Origin: Weimeria sp002480925
GTDB taxonomy: Bacteria > Bacillota > Clostridia > Lachnospirales > Lachnospiraceae
Direction: 5' to 3'
Length of the DNA stretch: 64,000 bases
NCBI RefSeq assembly: GCF_052064335.1
Contig: NZ_JBQHVU010000002.1
Span: 124,001 to 188,000, forward strand
Shown in pieces: positions 9,201 through 16,822 of this stretch; the stretch's first letter is position 1, and each line of letters begins with the position of its first letter. Made by a program: the position numbers and the translations under genes. The notes beneath the pieces were generated by a model. It saw only the letters and a list, made by a program, of their open reading frames with translations, searched no databases and was not told where the DNA came from.

Positions 9201-11895
9201 GCTTTATAGCTTCCTGACTGAGGCAATAGGCTATGATAATGTATGGCAGTCCAAGAGTGTCACACCTGTTACTGTTTCAAGATATGTAAATATTTCGTCT
9301 CCTGAGATAGAGATCGTAAAAGCACCGGAATCCTATGATGGGAATGGCAAAGGAATCCTTACAGACGATACTCTTACAGTAAGCTTTAAGATCGTAAACG
9401 CTACCGACCCGTCACCATCCACCACTACATATACCGGATCTTTCTATTTCGATAGTGACGGTAATGGTCTCTATACTGATGAGGAGAAGGTGGCTGATCT
9501 GGCAGTTGCCGGTGATGATGGAAGCAGTGATCAGAACTATGGAGAGAGCATGAAGGGTGGTCTTACTAAGGATGACGCTCCTACATATACTGCGTCAGTG
9601 ATCCTGCCTGAGCAGATGGTCGGGGCAGTGAACTGGAGGCTTGTCGTGACCCAGAACCCGGATGTCAGCGGTGGATCAGAATATCTTCCTCATGCTTCTG
9701 TCAGCCGTATCTGTTATAAGCCGGCGACAAATGGTAAAAAGCCGGTAATAGATGTGCTTCAGGTAAACTCTGATACCCGTCTGAATAACAGGAGGGTTTA
9801 TAATCTTGAGGAAGCAAATAAGTCGGAAAATATAGCAAAAACATATATCTCTCAGTATCATCAATGGCTTAGAAACGAAACGGTTACTGATAAGTACAAG
9901 ATAAATATTGTAACTGTCTGTGCAAAAGACTTCAATAATATGAAGTATCCAAATGGAAGGGAAAAGAGGACTATAGAAAGAGATGGTGATGAATATACCA
10001 TTGAGTCAGGAGGAGATATAAATCTCGATGCCTATGATATGATAATCCTCGGTTTTTCGGATATGTATCAGTCTCTCGACCGGAATTCATGCTACAGGAT
10101 CCAGGATTTTGCTGATTCAGGAAAGTCTGTCCTCTTCACCCATGATAATTCATCCCATGCTTATCTGACAAAGAATAATACGGATGTATTCGGATGGTAC
10201 ATTAAAGATAGCCCAAATCCAAACCATAATGCTCATCCAGAAAATAAGAATGCCTATGCCTGGGCTGCCTTTGATTTCAATACTACTCTTCGGTCTCTTG
10301 ATAAGATGGATGTATATGGAATCACAGATACGAAGCTGGGTTCAGGAGGTGTTAGAAAATGGAATGTGACGGACAAGGATGACAAACCTGTACAGGACGG
10401 CTTCCTTGCCAATCTTAATCCTCAGGCAGGAATGACAGAAAATCAGGCTTATGGGAATGGGTCAAGTAGGGTAATAACTACTAAGCAGCTGACGGCTGAA
10501 CAGATAAGTATGCTTAAGAATGCTGGATATTCTATAGCCTATAAGCCAGAGTCTGTTGAAAACCCAACAGGAGAGGTTAAAACTGTTCCTCAGACACAGG
10601 CCTATACCGATGGACTTCTGGACAGATGGAAATTCAACAAAGGAGATATTAGATACTATACAAAAGATGATTTTAGTAAGCTGCAAACTGATCATGTAAA
10701 ACAGGTAAATAAGGGAACTATCACTACCTATCCTTATTATCTGAATAACGAGGATCTGCTGAAGGTATCTAATACGCACTGTCAGTACAGTCAGCTGAAC
10801 CTTAACTCTGACAATATTGTTGTCTGGTATACACTTTCCAGATCTAAAAATGGTAATTCATATTATCGTGATCAGAATGTGGCTAACGACTACTATCTTT
10901 TCAGCTGTGACAATATCTTCTATACAGGTGCCGGACATCAGGATAACCCTACCGAGGCAGAGGCCAAGCTCTTCATCAATACTATGATAGCTGCCTACAG
11001 ACAGCAGGCCTCCAAGCCTAAGGCCTACTTTACTGGCTCTGCGACCAGCAGGAAGCAGGTATCAAGCTATCTGGTCCAGACAGGCGGAAAGACCATGTCG
11101 GCTATAGATGTGCTGAGAAACTATATAGAGGACTTCACAGGAAATGATACCAGCCAGTATACCGATGAGGACTTCAAGGGATTATCCCCGATGAAGGATC
11201 TGGGAATGACAGAGGCTGATATCAATACCGCTGCCAAGGCAGCAGCTATAAGGCTTGCCTATTCTATGACGAATGATGCAGGAAATCGTGGAACGGAGGC
11301 TATTAACAGGATTGAAAATAAGAGCTATGGTCCTTGGCTTGATTCCAGTGGTAATGTGATAGATGGTATTAAGAATGATACTACAGTCCAAGAGATCTGC
11401 GCCGGTATCAACACATTGTTGATCGGCAAACCCGCGACCTATAATGCGGCAGTGCCTGGACTTACACCTGATAAGGACTCCTTCAGAGATCAGAAGTATT
11501 ACTTCACTATAAGGGATGATAACACAGGTACAAAGACCATCACTCCTAAGTTCTATCTCTACAGCACAAAGCAGATAGAAGGCATTGATAATAATAAATT
11601 TACGAGGTCTGAGGAGAAGACGGGTGATAGGATTACAGGCTACTACTACGATATAACTTCTTATGTAACCGAGTATGAGCCTAAGTCAGATAACGTCACT
11701 ACAAGCTTTAGCAGCAACAAGATATACGGACTGAAGCTTAACGAAGATAACCCGGCTCTCGACCAGCTTATGGAGAAGGGGACAGTGACTATAGCGATCG
11801 AGCCTTCTGTAAAGGTGAAGTCAAAGAATAAGACCATGACAGGACAGAAGACAAAGGTAACTATCAATACAGCTGGACTTCTCTCACTTGGCTAA
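6202..11895 (+). CDS. Giant secreted pilus-linked protein, DUF5057-like
   Basis: 1,897 residues from ATG 6202, chosen because GGAGGA lies 6 bp upstream and the N-terminus then reads as a basic leader plus hydrophobic core (VKRVLPAVLAASMIATAA), a signal peptide or anchor. A longer frame from 6136 would overlap the previous gene and hide the signal. Three alpha/beta segments look like flavodoxin/GATase1-type folds: about 400-455 (INVTVVSPS, LVVISSEG, GALLIDG), 572-730 (VRILDIEPEE, LVYVGKGT, HPVIISDD) and 1182-1320 (VIDVLQVNSD, MIILGFSD, SVLFTHDNSSH). Between the second and third is an Ig-like stretch with YSYQWYRCR near 775. A phrase near residue 60 (NILEVAPGKGEFGYYVAG) resembles the DUF5057 family of Clostridia (from memory). 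No sorting motif or C-terminal anchor is seen. As last gene of the minor-pilin operon it occupies the place of PilY1-type tip proteins; that role is inference. Confidence 0.7.
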   Translation: MKGKSVKQIIVKRVLPAVLAASMIATAAEWRNLRMMRAKAATSLPGIENIISSLIGPSGSYNILEVAPGKGEFGYYVAGQEPVKFEDTLKEKTSIDDRKKWANDYLNGLEDKGILSSTDDTPLTSSTKDSKEAYTEYYPWQDLPTDDYSTLSLGHDESMKANGTPKETEGGAFSVDSSSFQFNKSGGDYVQNISFSNPLDSLSSQFANDSDFDSRKTSYVFYKPVFDSVSKKDVNKIDSTNDSSYFHFSAEKNLPLYSLSDDGKQVFDQAASEDREFKAGNQYFAIKTITEVKTGSDMDGSLTDLEKAGWYAAQIDTVKGFTKAGSGQRGYFDLDLSSFKYVGKGNGNYDLTNASADDNGKYQIIYDQIRYKGGYTNNNWFAKKILDCSETSDIDAISSRINVTVVSPSSVPADLSSYGLVVISSEGKDIGLTSDAKTTLAAYAKGKGALLIDGRAISDNNFLTSAGVLSDKISGSYPNGYVDKSIYLVRTGKDERKGLVTSDLTKKYEDSDYKSSGSAFNEVYQNIEEENFLRKQKNRNTSDLLSEDVSMASCIQYIISNNVSTVRNKKTKVRILDIEPEETSEITKDGKLKEELRKNWFGDSFKSDAITVTTMSTRKLVGKTEDISENYDLVYVGKGTVREPKYSDTAMKGLYYYNIGDYSYIDQNNRLNMDGNHGDASATIGMNVTDYDNWTGSAQYRRSGNDITPRKLKELQAFVRAGHPVIISDDLMQDKSQISVGFSDISLDTSTGQALLKVTPIVKNFGKEEVKYSYQWYRCRANNGGNFAPGKFENIPSANGDSYVLKGDEVNKYSSYAYYCQITGVTVAGKTYTPDKTVVSRIIVTKITDSSCTATDTKSGSYYIKDDGSKDYTEQTFIYQSWDNKIAPPPYVNSYINWNNQENYDYYWQDVNDPSTVVQGATADISSWKNGSVIQAFAKDKKSNKIRFASNKWKVTSSVTASTTISDKYPSKGSKFAYTLNLGQTKAASISTRRVDYFSKLYSFLTEAIGYDNVWQSKSVTPVTVSRYVNISSPEIEIVKAPESYDGNGKGILTDDTLTVSFKIVNATDPSPSTTTYTGSFYFDSDGNGLYTDEEKVADLAVAGDDGSSDQNYGESMKGGLTKDDAPTYTASVILPEQMVGAVNWRLVVTQNPDVSGGSEYLPHASVSRICYKPATNGKKPVIDVLQVNSDTRLNNRRVYNLEEANKSENIAKTYISQYHQWLRNETVTDKYKINIVTVCAKDFNNMKYPNGREKRTIERDGDEYTIESGGDINLDAYDMIILGFSDMYQSLDRNSCYRIQDFADSGKSVLFTHDNSSHAYLTKNNTDVFGWYIKDSPNPNHNAHPENKNAYAWAAFDFNTTLRSLDKMDVYGITDTKLGSGGVRKWNVTDKDDKPVQDGFLANLNPQAGMTENQAYGNGSSRVITTKQLTAEQISMLKNAGYSIAYKPESVENPTGEVKTVPQTQAYTDGLLDRWKFNKGDIRYYTKDDFSKLQTDHVKQVNKGTITTYPYYLNNEDLLKVSNTHCQYSQLNLNSDNIVVWYTLSRSKNGNSYYRDQNVANDYYLFSCDNIFYTGAGHQDNPTEAEAKLFINTMIAAYRQQASKPKAYFTGSATSRKQVSSYLVQTGGKTMSAIDVLRNYIEDFTGNDTSQYTDEDFKGLSPMKDLGMTEADINTAAKAAAIRLAYSMTNDAGNRGTEAINRIENKSYGPWLDSSGNVIDGIKNDTTVQEICAGINTLLIGKPATYNAAVPGLTPDKDSFRDQKYYFTIRDDNTGTKTITPKFYLYSTKQIEGIDNNKFTRSEEKTGDRITGYYYDITSYVTEYEPKSDNVTTSFSSNKIYGLKLNEDNPALDQLMEKGTVTIAIEPSVKVKSKNKTMTGQKTKVTINTAGLLSLG

Positions 11896-11910
11896 GAGAC
11901 ATGAAAAAAG

Positions 11911-11937
11911 AACCCTGCCGGATGGCAGGGTTCCTTT
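11911..11937. terminator. Bidirectional terminator between pilus operon and argH
   Basis: A 9-bp stem AACCCTGCC / GGCAGGGTT with a 4-5 base loop is followed by TTCCTTTT on the plus strand and, on the minus strand, by CTTTTTTCAT. It can serve both convergent units. Confidence 0.85.
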
Positions 11938-11963
11938 TATGCAGAATAACATGTATATGATCA

Positions 11964-13364
11964 TTAAAGGTCCACGCTAAGCGGATCTGACCCGTCCAGA
12001 TAACTGCGGCACTGAGCTATCTCCTTTTCCATTGCCGATCTGCCAGGCGCTCCTGCGGTAAGCCTCTTGTCGACACAGGTATCAAGGGATATGGCCTCGT
12101 ATACGTCCTGGTCAAAGGCTTTTGAGAACTCACGAAGCTCGTCAAGTGAAAGGTCGTCGATAGCGCATTTCTTATCTATGCAGTAAAGGACTATCTTTCC
12201 GACTATTGTATGGGCGTCCCTGAATGCGACTCCCTTTCCGACCAGATAGTCGGCAGCGTCAGTCGCATTGGTAAAGCCGTGCCTTGCGGAACGCTCCATT
12301 ATATCCTTATTGAATCTTATAGTAGCAAGCATACCGTCGAACAGATGTATGCAGCCCTCGACGGTGTCCATGGCATCGAATGAGAATTCCTTGTCCTCCT
12401 GCATGTCCTTGTTGTAGGCAAGAGGTATCCCCTTCATAGTGGTAAAAAGCTGCATCAGGGCCCCGTAGACCCTGCCGGTCTTTCCGCGGACTAGCTCGGC
12501 TATGTCAGGATTCTTTTTCTGAGGCATGATGGAGCTTCCGGTAGAGTAGGCATCGTCTATCTCTATGAATCTGTATTCATTCGAGTTCCAGAGTATGATC
12601 TCCTCAGAGAATCTGGACAGATGCATCATTATTATGGAAAGTGCAGAGAGGAACTCCAGCAGATAGTCCCTGTCAGAGACTCCGTCCATAGAATTGCGGG
12701 TCGGTCCGTAGAAGCCTAAGGCCTTTGCGGTCATATCCCGGTCGAGCGGATAGGTAGTGCCGGCAAGGGCTCCGCTTCCCAGAGGGCAGTAGTTCATTCT
12801 CCTTAATATGTCAGACAGCCTTTCCCTGTCCCTGCGGAACATCTCGAAATAGGCACCCAGATGGTGGGAGAGGGTCACAGGCTGGGCCTTCTGCAGGTGG
12901 GTAAAGCCAGGCATGATAGTATTTACATTCTGCTCCATTATAGAAAGGATGGTGCAGAGGAAATGCCTAAGCTCTCCGTCTGTATCGCAGATCACCTGCC
13001 TGGTATAGAGCCTCATGTCCAGAGCCACCTGGTCATTTCTGGAGCGGCCGGTATGGAGTCTCTTCCCGGGCTCCCCTATACGGTTGATAAGGTTGGCCTC
13101 GACAAAGCTGTGTATATCCTCATATTCATCGCTTATAGGAAGCCTGCCATTGTCCACATCTGCCTCTATAGAGTCAAGTCCGCCCATAATAGCAGCCTTG
13201 TCTTCCTTTGTGATGATGCCCTGCTTTGCAAGCATCCTGACATGGGCCCTCGATCCCTCCACATCCCAGTGGAAGAGCCTTTTGTCGAAGCGAATCGATG
13301 CATTGAATTCGTATACTAGTCTGTCTGTTTCCTTTGTAAACCTTCCGCCCCAGAGCTGTGCCAT
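11964..13364 (-). CDS. argH: Argininosuccinate lyase
   Basis: 466 residues, the usual length. It splits argininosuccinate to arginine and fumarate, the last step of arginine synthesis, in the cytoplasm. The start MAQLWGGRFTKETD is a hallmark of ArgH; the fumarase/aspartase superfamily signature GSSIMPQKKNPD is present near residue 282, as are TGRSRNDQVALD (about 105) and HLQKAQPVTLSHH (about 155) with the catalytic His. ATG 13364 comes immediately after the queH stop, and the SD (GGAGGACAG) lies within the end of queH, so the two genes are one minus-strand unit. argG is not in the window. Confidence 0.97.
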   Translation of the reverse strand: MAQLWGGRFTKETDRLVYEFNASIRFDKRLFHWDVEGSRAHVRMLAKQGIITKEDKAAIMGGLDSIEADVDNGRLPISDEYEDIHSFVEANLINRIGEPGKRLHTGRSRNDQVALDMRLYTRQVICDTDGELRHFLCTILSIMEQNVNTIMPGFTHLQKAQPVTLSHHLGAYFEMFRRDRERLSDILRRMNYCPLGSGALAGTTYPLDRDMTAKALGFYGPTRNSMDGVSDRDYLLEFLSALSIIMMHLSRFSEEIILWNSNEYRFIEIDDAYSTGSSIMPQKKNPDIAELVRGKTGRVYGALMQLFTTMKGIPLAYNKDMQEDKEFSFDAMDTVEGCIHLFDGMLATIRFNKDIMERSARHGFTNATDAADYLVGKGVAFRDAHTIVGKIVLYCIDKKCAIDDLSLDELREFSKAFDQDVYEAISLDTCVDKRLTAGAPGRSAMEKEIAQCRSYLDGSDPLSVDL

Positions 13365-14036
13365 TTATCTGTCCTCCTGTGTCAAATTATTTAAGGCCTG
13401 TGTCTTTTTTCCATGCCTTTCATTATATGAGAATACACATCCGCAGTAGTCCTGTCTGTACATACCGTATTCACGTGAGATCTCAGTGCTGCGGAGATAT
13501 CCGTTCCTTTTCTTGAAATCCGACGGGAGCCACCTTACCCCGGCTCTTTCTCCTTCCTCCTGGCCTATCCTGTTCAAAAGAGCGGCGTCCTTCATAGGAG
13601 ATATGGTAAGTGTAGTAGCGAAATAATCGGCTCCTCTTTCCCTTGCCATATCGGCAGTCGCGCCTAGACGGAGCCTGAAGCATTTCTCACAGCGCCTTCC
13701 CCGCTCGGGCTCGTCATAAAGCCCTCTTGCCTCATGGTAAAAGCGGTCCTTATCGTATGTGCCCTCTATGAAGTTCACCGGGTTTGCCGTCGGGAAGTCC
13801 CTTATGAATTCCTGCTGTTCCTTTGCCCTGTGATAGTATTCGCTGTCCGGATATATATTGGGATTATAGTAAAAGACAGTAATCCTGAAATATCTGGACA
13901 GATATTCTATGCAGTAGGAGCTGCACGGAGCGCAGCAGCTGTGCAGGACAAGAGAGGGAATCTGCTCCTCGTTTTCAAGCTTCTTTATCTCTGCGTCGCA
14001 GAGAGCCATATAGTTTATCTTAGCTTCCTGTTTCAT
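13365..14036 (-). CDS. queH: Epoxyqueuosine reductase QueH
   Basis: 223 residues from ATG 14036 (MKQEAKINYMALC), chosen because GGAGATACT precedes it; an upstream in-frame start at 14090 would lie across the promoter. QueH reduces epoxyqueuosine to queuosine in tRNA, the last step of Q synthesis, in bacteria without QueG. The family's Cys pairs are visible: HSCCAPCSSYCIE near 31-43, the CEKCFRLRL segment near residue 120, and YCGCVFS near 197, ligands for an Fe-S cluster and a nearby metal. QueA, which makes the epoxyqueuosine substrate, is encoded at 58.7 kb in this window. Confidence 0.92.
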   Translation of the reverse strand: MKQEAKINYMALCDAEIKKLENEEQIPSLVLHSCCAPCSSYCIEYLSRYFRITVFYYNPNIYPDSEYYHRAKEQQEFIRDFPTANPVNFIEGTYDKDRFYHEARGLYDEPERGRRCEKCFRLRLGATADMARERGADYFATTLTISPMKDAALLNRIGQEEGERAGVRWLPSDFKKRNGYLRSTEISREYGMYRQDYCGCVFSYNERHGKKTQALNNLTQEDR

Positions 14037-14061
14037 AGTATCTCCAGTCGCAAACATACTA

Positions 14062-14107
14062 ATTATACAAAAAAGCGCTTGCAAAAACAAGGATTATCAA
14101 GTATAAT
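14062..14107. promoter_or_regulatory. Back-to-back promoters for queH-argH (minus) and tRNA-Thr (plus)
   Basis: Plus strand: TTGCAA at 14079-14084, 17-bp spacer, TATAAT at 14102-14107, ending 11 bp before the tRNA. Minus strand: TTGTTT (14090-14085), 17-bp spacer, TATAAT (14067-14062), 25 bp before the queH start. The two -35 boxes touch, so the two promoters may compete for polymerase. Confidence 0.7.
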
Positions 14108-14118
14108 ATCATTCGCTT

Positions 14119-14191
14119 GCTCCGATAGCACAGTTGGTAGTGCACTTCACTCGTAATGAAGGGGTCGTCCGTTCGAGTCGGATTCGGAGCT
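14119..14191 (+). tRNA. tRNA-Thr, anticodon CGT
   Basis: The acceptor stem GCTCCGA (14119-14125) pairs with TCGGAGC (14184-14190). The anticodon stem CTTCA/TGAAG encloses the loop CTCGTAA with anticodon CGT at 14152-14154, which reads ACG. The T-loop GTTCGAGTC is present. CCA is not encoded. Confidence 0.95.
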
Positions 14192-14206
14192 CGTTCCATG
14201 AAGTTC

Positions 14207-14246
14207 CCCCAAAGCCCTGATATTGCAGGGCTTGAGGGGATTTTTT
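14207..14246 (+). terminator. Terminator after tRNA-Thr
   Basis: Hairpin: CCCC, AAGCCCTG, short loop, CAGGGCTT, GGGG, then ATTTTTTATTT. It ends the tRNA transcript. Confidence 0.85.
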
Positions 14247-14362
14247 ATTTATTAAGAAACTTTTGCGATTGTAGAAGTGTATATCTTATGATATGAAGAC
14301 CATTATGATAAAAGGAAATAGCCGCTTGACCTCGAGAAAGTAAGCGGCAAATCACATTCCTC

Positions 14363-14391
14363 TTGAATTTATTCTGACGTTATGATACCTT
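14363..14391 (+). promoter_or_regulatory. Probable promoter of the amino acid ABC operon
   Basis: TTGAAT (14363-14368), 17-bp spacer, TACCTT (14386-14391), 46 bp before the lipoprotein start. Upstream, at about 14323-14349, a 7-bp hairpin (GCCGCTT/AAGCGGC) lies in otherwise featureless AT-rich DNA. Confidence 0.5.
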
Positions 14392-14437
14392 ATTAGTGCA
14401 TTAAAGTAATATAGAAATCGGATTTCCGGAGGTTTTG

Positions 14438-15274
14438 ATGAAGTTTTTTAAGAGATTACTGGCACTTACGCTTGTAGCAGCAAGCACACTATCACTGGCA
14501 GCATGTCAGAAAGCAAAGACCACATCAAAGGTCACAACGAAGAAGACAAAGGCGGTGAAGAATACCGACAAGGTATTTATAGTAGGCTTCGACCAGAATT
14601 TCCCGCCGTTCGGATATGTCGGAAAGGACGGAGAGTTCACCGGATTCGACATAGAGCTGGCTAAGGAGTGTGCAAAGAGGCTGGGACAGGAGATTTCGCT
14701 TCAGCCGATAGACTGGGATGCCAAGGACATGGAGCTTTCAAGCGGAAATATTGACTGTATCTGGAACGGCTTTACTATAAACGGCCGTGAAGATGCCTAT
14801 ACCTGGTCAGACTGCTATATGAACAATGCCCAGGTCTTTGTGGTAAAGAGCGGGAGCGGCATAAAGAGCGATAAGGATCTTAAGGGAAAGACCGTAGACG
14901 TCCAGAAGGATTCATCGGCAGAGAGCGCGCTAAACAGTGATGACAATAAGGACCTGAAGAACAGCTTCTCACAGATGATCTCAGTAGCCGATTACAATAC
15001 GGCGATGATGGATCTGGAGTCAGGAGCAGTAGATGCGGTAGCCATGGACAAGTTCGTAGCCTTAGACCAGATAAAGGATAAGAAGAGCGAGTATACTATC
15101 CTGCCTGATCAGATAAGCAGCGAGCAGTATGCGGTAGGCTTCAAGAAGGGCAATACAGCATTAAGGGATCAGGTCAACAAGGCCCTTAAGGATATGGATA
15201 GCGACGGGACCTTTGCCAAGATCTCTAAGAAATGGTTCGGAGAGGATGTAAGCATCCTTGGTGAGAGCAGATAA
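14438..15274 (+). CDS. Polar amino acid ABC transporter, substrate-binding lipoprotein
   Basis: 278 residues from ATG 14438 (CCGGAGGTTTTG upstream). The N-terminus KRLLALTLVAASTLSLAAC is a lipoprotein signal with a lipobox ending at Cys. The rest is an SBP family 3 protein: FIVGFDQNFPPFGYVGKDGEFTGFDIE-type opening and a closing KISKKWFGEDV. It captures a polar amino acid outside the membrane for the permease and ATPase that follow. The opening and the ligand loop suit cystine, glutamine or another polar amino acid; the substrate cannot be fixed. The stop overlaps the permease start (TAATG). Confidence 0.92.
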   Translation: MKFFKRLLALTLVAASTLSLAACQKAKTTSKVTTKKTKAVKNTDKVFIVGFDQNFPPFGYVGKDGEFTGFDIELAKECAKRLGQEISLQPIDWDAKDMELSSGNIDCIWNGFTINGREDAYTWSDCYMNNAQVFVVKSGSGIKSDKDLKGKTVDVQKDSSAESALNSDDNKDLKNSFSQMISVADYNTAMMDLESGAVDAVAMDKFVALDQIKDKKSEYTILPDQISSEQYAVGFKKGNTALRDQVNKALKDMDSDGTFAKISKKWFGEDVSILGESR

Positions 15275-15927
15275 TGGATATAGCAACGATATTACTAGAG
15301 CTTGGAAGGGGAATGCTTACAACGCTTCAGATCTTTGCTCTGACCCTTCTTTTTTCACTGCCGCTTGGCTTTCTGGTCTGCTTCGGGCGTATGTCAAGAA
15401 ACCCTGTCCTGTCATGGATCATAAGGATCTATATAGCCATAATGCGCGGGACACCGCTTATGCTGCAGCTTATAGTCATCTATTTCGGACCCTATTATAT
15501 ATTCGGGCTTTCGACATCACCGGCATACAGGGGCATAGCAGTGATAATAGCTTTTTCTCTAAACTATGCAGCATATTTTGCAGAGATCTACCGCTCAGGC
15601 TTCGGCTCCATACCTAAGGGACAGTATGAGGCAGCAGAGGTCCTCGGATATTCAAGGACCAGAACCTTCTTTGCCATAATCCTTCCACAGGTCTTTAAGA
15701 GGATACTTCCGGCGGTCACAAACGAGGTGATCACTCTTGTAAAGGATACATCCCTGTCTTTTTCGATTGCATATGCAGAGATGTTTACAGAGGCAAAGGC
15801 GCTTTCGGCGGCAGTCCATAATGTAGGGCCGCTGATGGCAGCAGGACTCTTTTACTTCGTTTTCAACTTCCTTGTGGCCTACGTGATGGAGCTGATCGAG
15901 AAGAAAATGTCGTATTACAGTATCTGA
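15274..15927 (+). CDS. Polar amino acid ABC transporter, permease
   Basis: 217 residues, typical HisM/GlnP-type permease. Five hydrophobic segments are visible, beginning with MLTTLQIFALTLLFSLPLGFLV. The EAA loop that contacts the ATPase is at about 110-130 (YEAAEVLGYSRTRTFFAIILPQ). It starts within the stop of the binding-protein gene and ends 12 bp before the ATPase gene, so the three genes form one operon. Confidence 0.93.
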   Translation: MDIATILLELGRGMLTTLQIFALTLLFSLPLGFLVCFGRMSRNPVLSWIIRIYIAIMRGTPLMLQLIVIYFGPYYIFGLSTSPAYRGIAVIIAFSLNYAAYFAEIYRSGFGSIPKGQYEAAEVLGYSRTRTFFAIILPQVFKRILPAVTNEVITLVKDTSLSFSIAYAEMFTEAKALSAAVHNVGPLMAAGLFYFVFNFLVAYVMELIEKKMSYYSI

Positions 15928-15939
15928 AGCAGGTGAAAG

Positions 15940-16689
15940 ATGCATATAGTAGAGTTAGATCATGTGAAGAAAAGCTTTGACGGCACAGAGGTGCTTAAGG
16001 ATATAAGCCTCTATGTCGACAAGGGAGAGGTCGTAAGCATAATTGGACCATCAGGCTCAGGAAAGTCGACGCTGCTCCGTTGCGCCACGCTCCTTGAGAC
16101 AATGGATGACGGGAGTCTCTCCTATGCCGGAGAGAGGATAGCCGACAGTAAAAACGGCAGGAGCGTTTACGCCTCAAAGGAGATCTTAAAGAAGGCCAGG
16201 AGCTGTTTCGGTCTTGTTTTCCAGAATTTTGAGCTTTTTCCACACTTTACAGTCCTTAGGAATATCACTGATCCGCCGGTAAGGAACCAGGGCAGGGACA
16301 GGGGAGAGGCAGAGAGAGAGGCAATGGCCCTCCTTGAAAAGGTGGGTCTATCTGACAAAAGGGATGCCTATCCCTGTGAGCTGTCGGGCGGACAGAAGCA
16401 GAGAGTTGCTATAGCCAGGGCTCTGGCAATGAAGCCGGATATACTGTATTTCGATGAGCCTACATCGGCTCTCGATCCTGAGCTTACGCAGGAGATCCTG
16501 AAGGTCATAAGGGCGCTTGCCGAGGATAAGATGACTATGGTAATAGTTACTCACGAGATGAAGTTTGCCCGTGAGGTCTCCGACAGGATCATATTTATGG
16601 AAAAGGGCACGATAGTCGAAAACGATAGTCCTGACAAGGTCTTTTCATCGACAAATGAGAGGACCAGACAGTTCATTGGTAAGTTCTGA
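15940..16689 (+). CDS. Polar amino acid ABC transporter, ATP-binding protein
   Basis: 249 residues, usual length. Walker A GPSGSGKST (about 32-40), Q-loop VFQNFELFPH, signature LSGGQKQRVAIARALA, Walker B ILYFDEPTSALDPE and the switch His in VTHEMKFA are all present, so the ATPase should be active. It energises the permease just upstream. ATG 15940 follows CAGGTGAAAG. The operon ends in a hairpin about 45 bp downstream. Confidence 0.95.
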   Translation: MHIVELDHVKKSFDGTEVLKDISLYVDKGEVVSIIGPSGSGKSTLLRCATLLETMDDGSLSYAGERIADSKNGRSVYASKEILKKARSCFGLVFQNFELFPHFTVLRNITDPPVRNQGRDRGEAEREAMALLEKVGLSDKRDAYPCELSGGQKQRVAIARALAMKPDILYFDEPTSALDPELTQEILKVIRALAEDKMTMVIVTHEMKFAREVSDRIIFMEKGTIVENDSPDKVFSSTNERTRQFIGKF

Positions 16690-16732
16690 TATTACAAATA
16701 GGACGAAATGTATTCTAAAAAAATACACGAAA

Positions 16733-16765
16733 CCCGGGATTGAATATTCAACCCTGGGCCTTTTC
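16733..16765 (+). terminator. Terminator of the amino acid ABC operon
   Basis: A near-palindromic hairpin, CCCGGGATTGAA / TTCAACCCTGGG, is followed by CCTTTTC. Confidence 0.75.
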
Positions 16766-16822
16766 ATATATAATTATAAACGTAACAGAATTTAGAAAAT
16801 AGAAACGGAGTGAAGAAAACAG

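Noticed and set aside
14240..14437. Riboswitch before the amino acid transporter
   Set aside because: A single 7-bp hairpin upstream of the likely promoter does not form a known aptamer.
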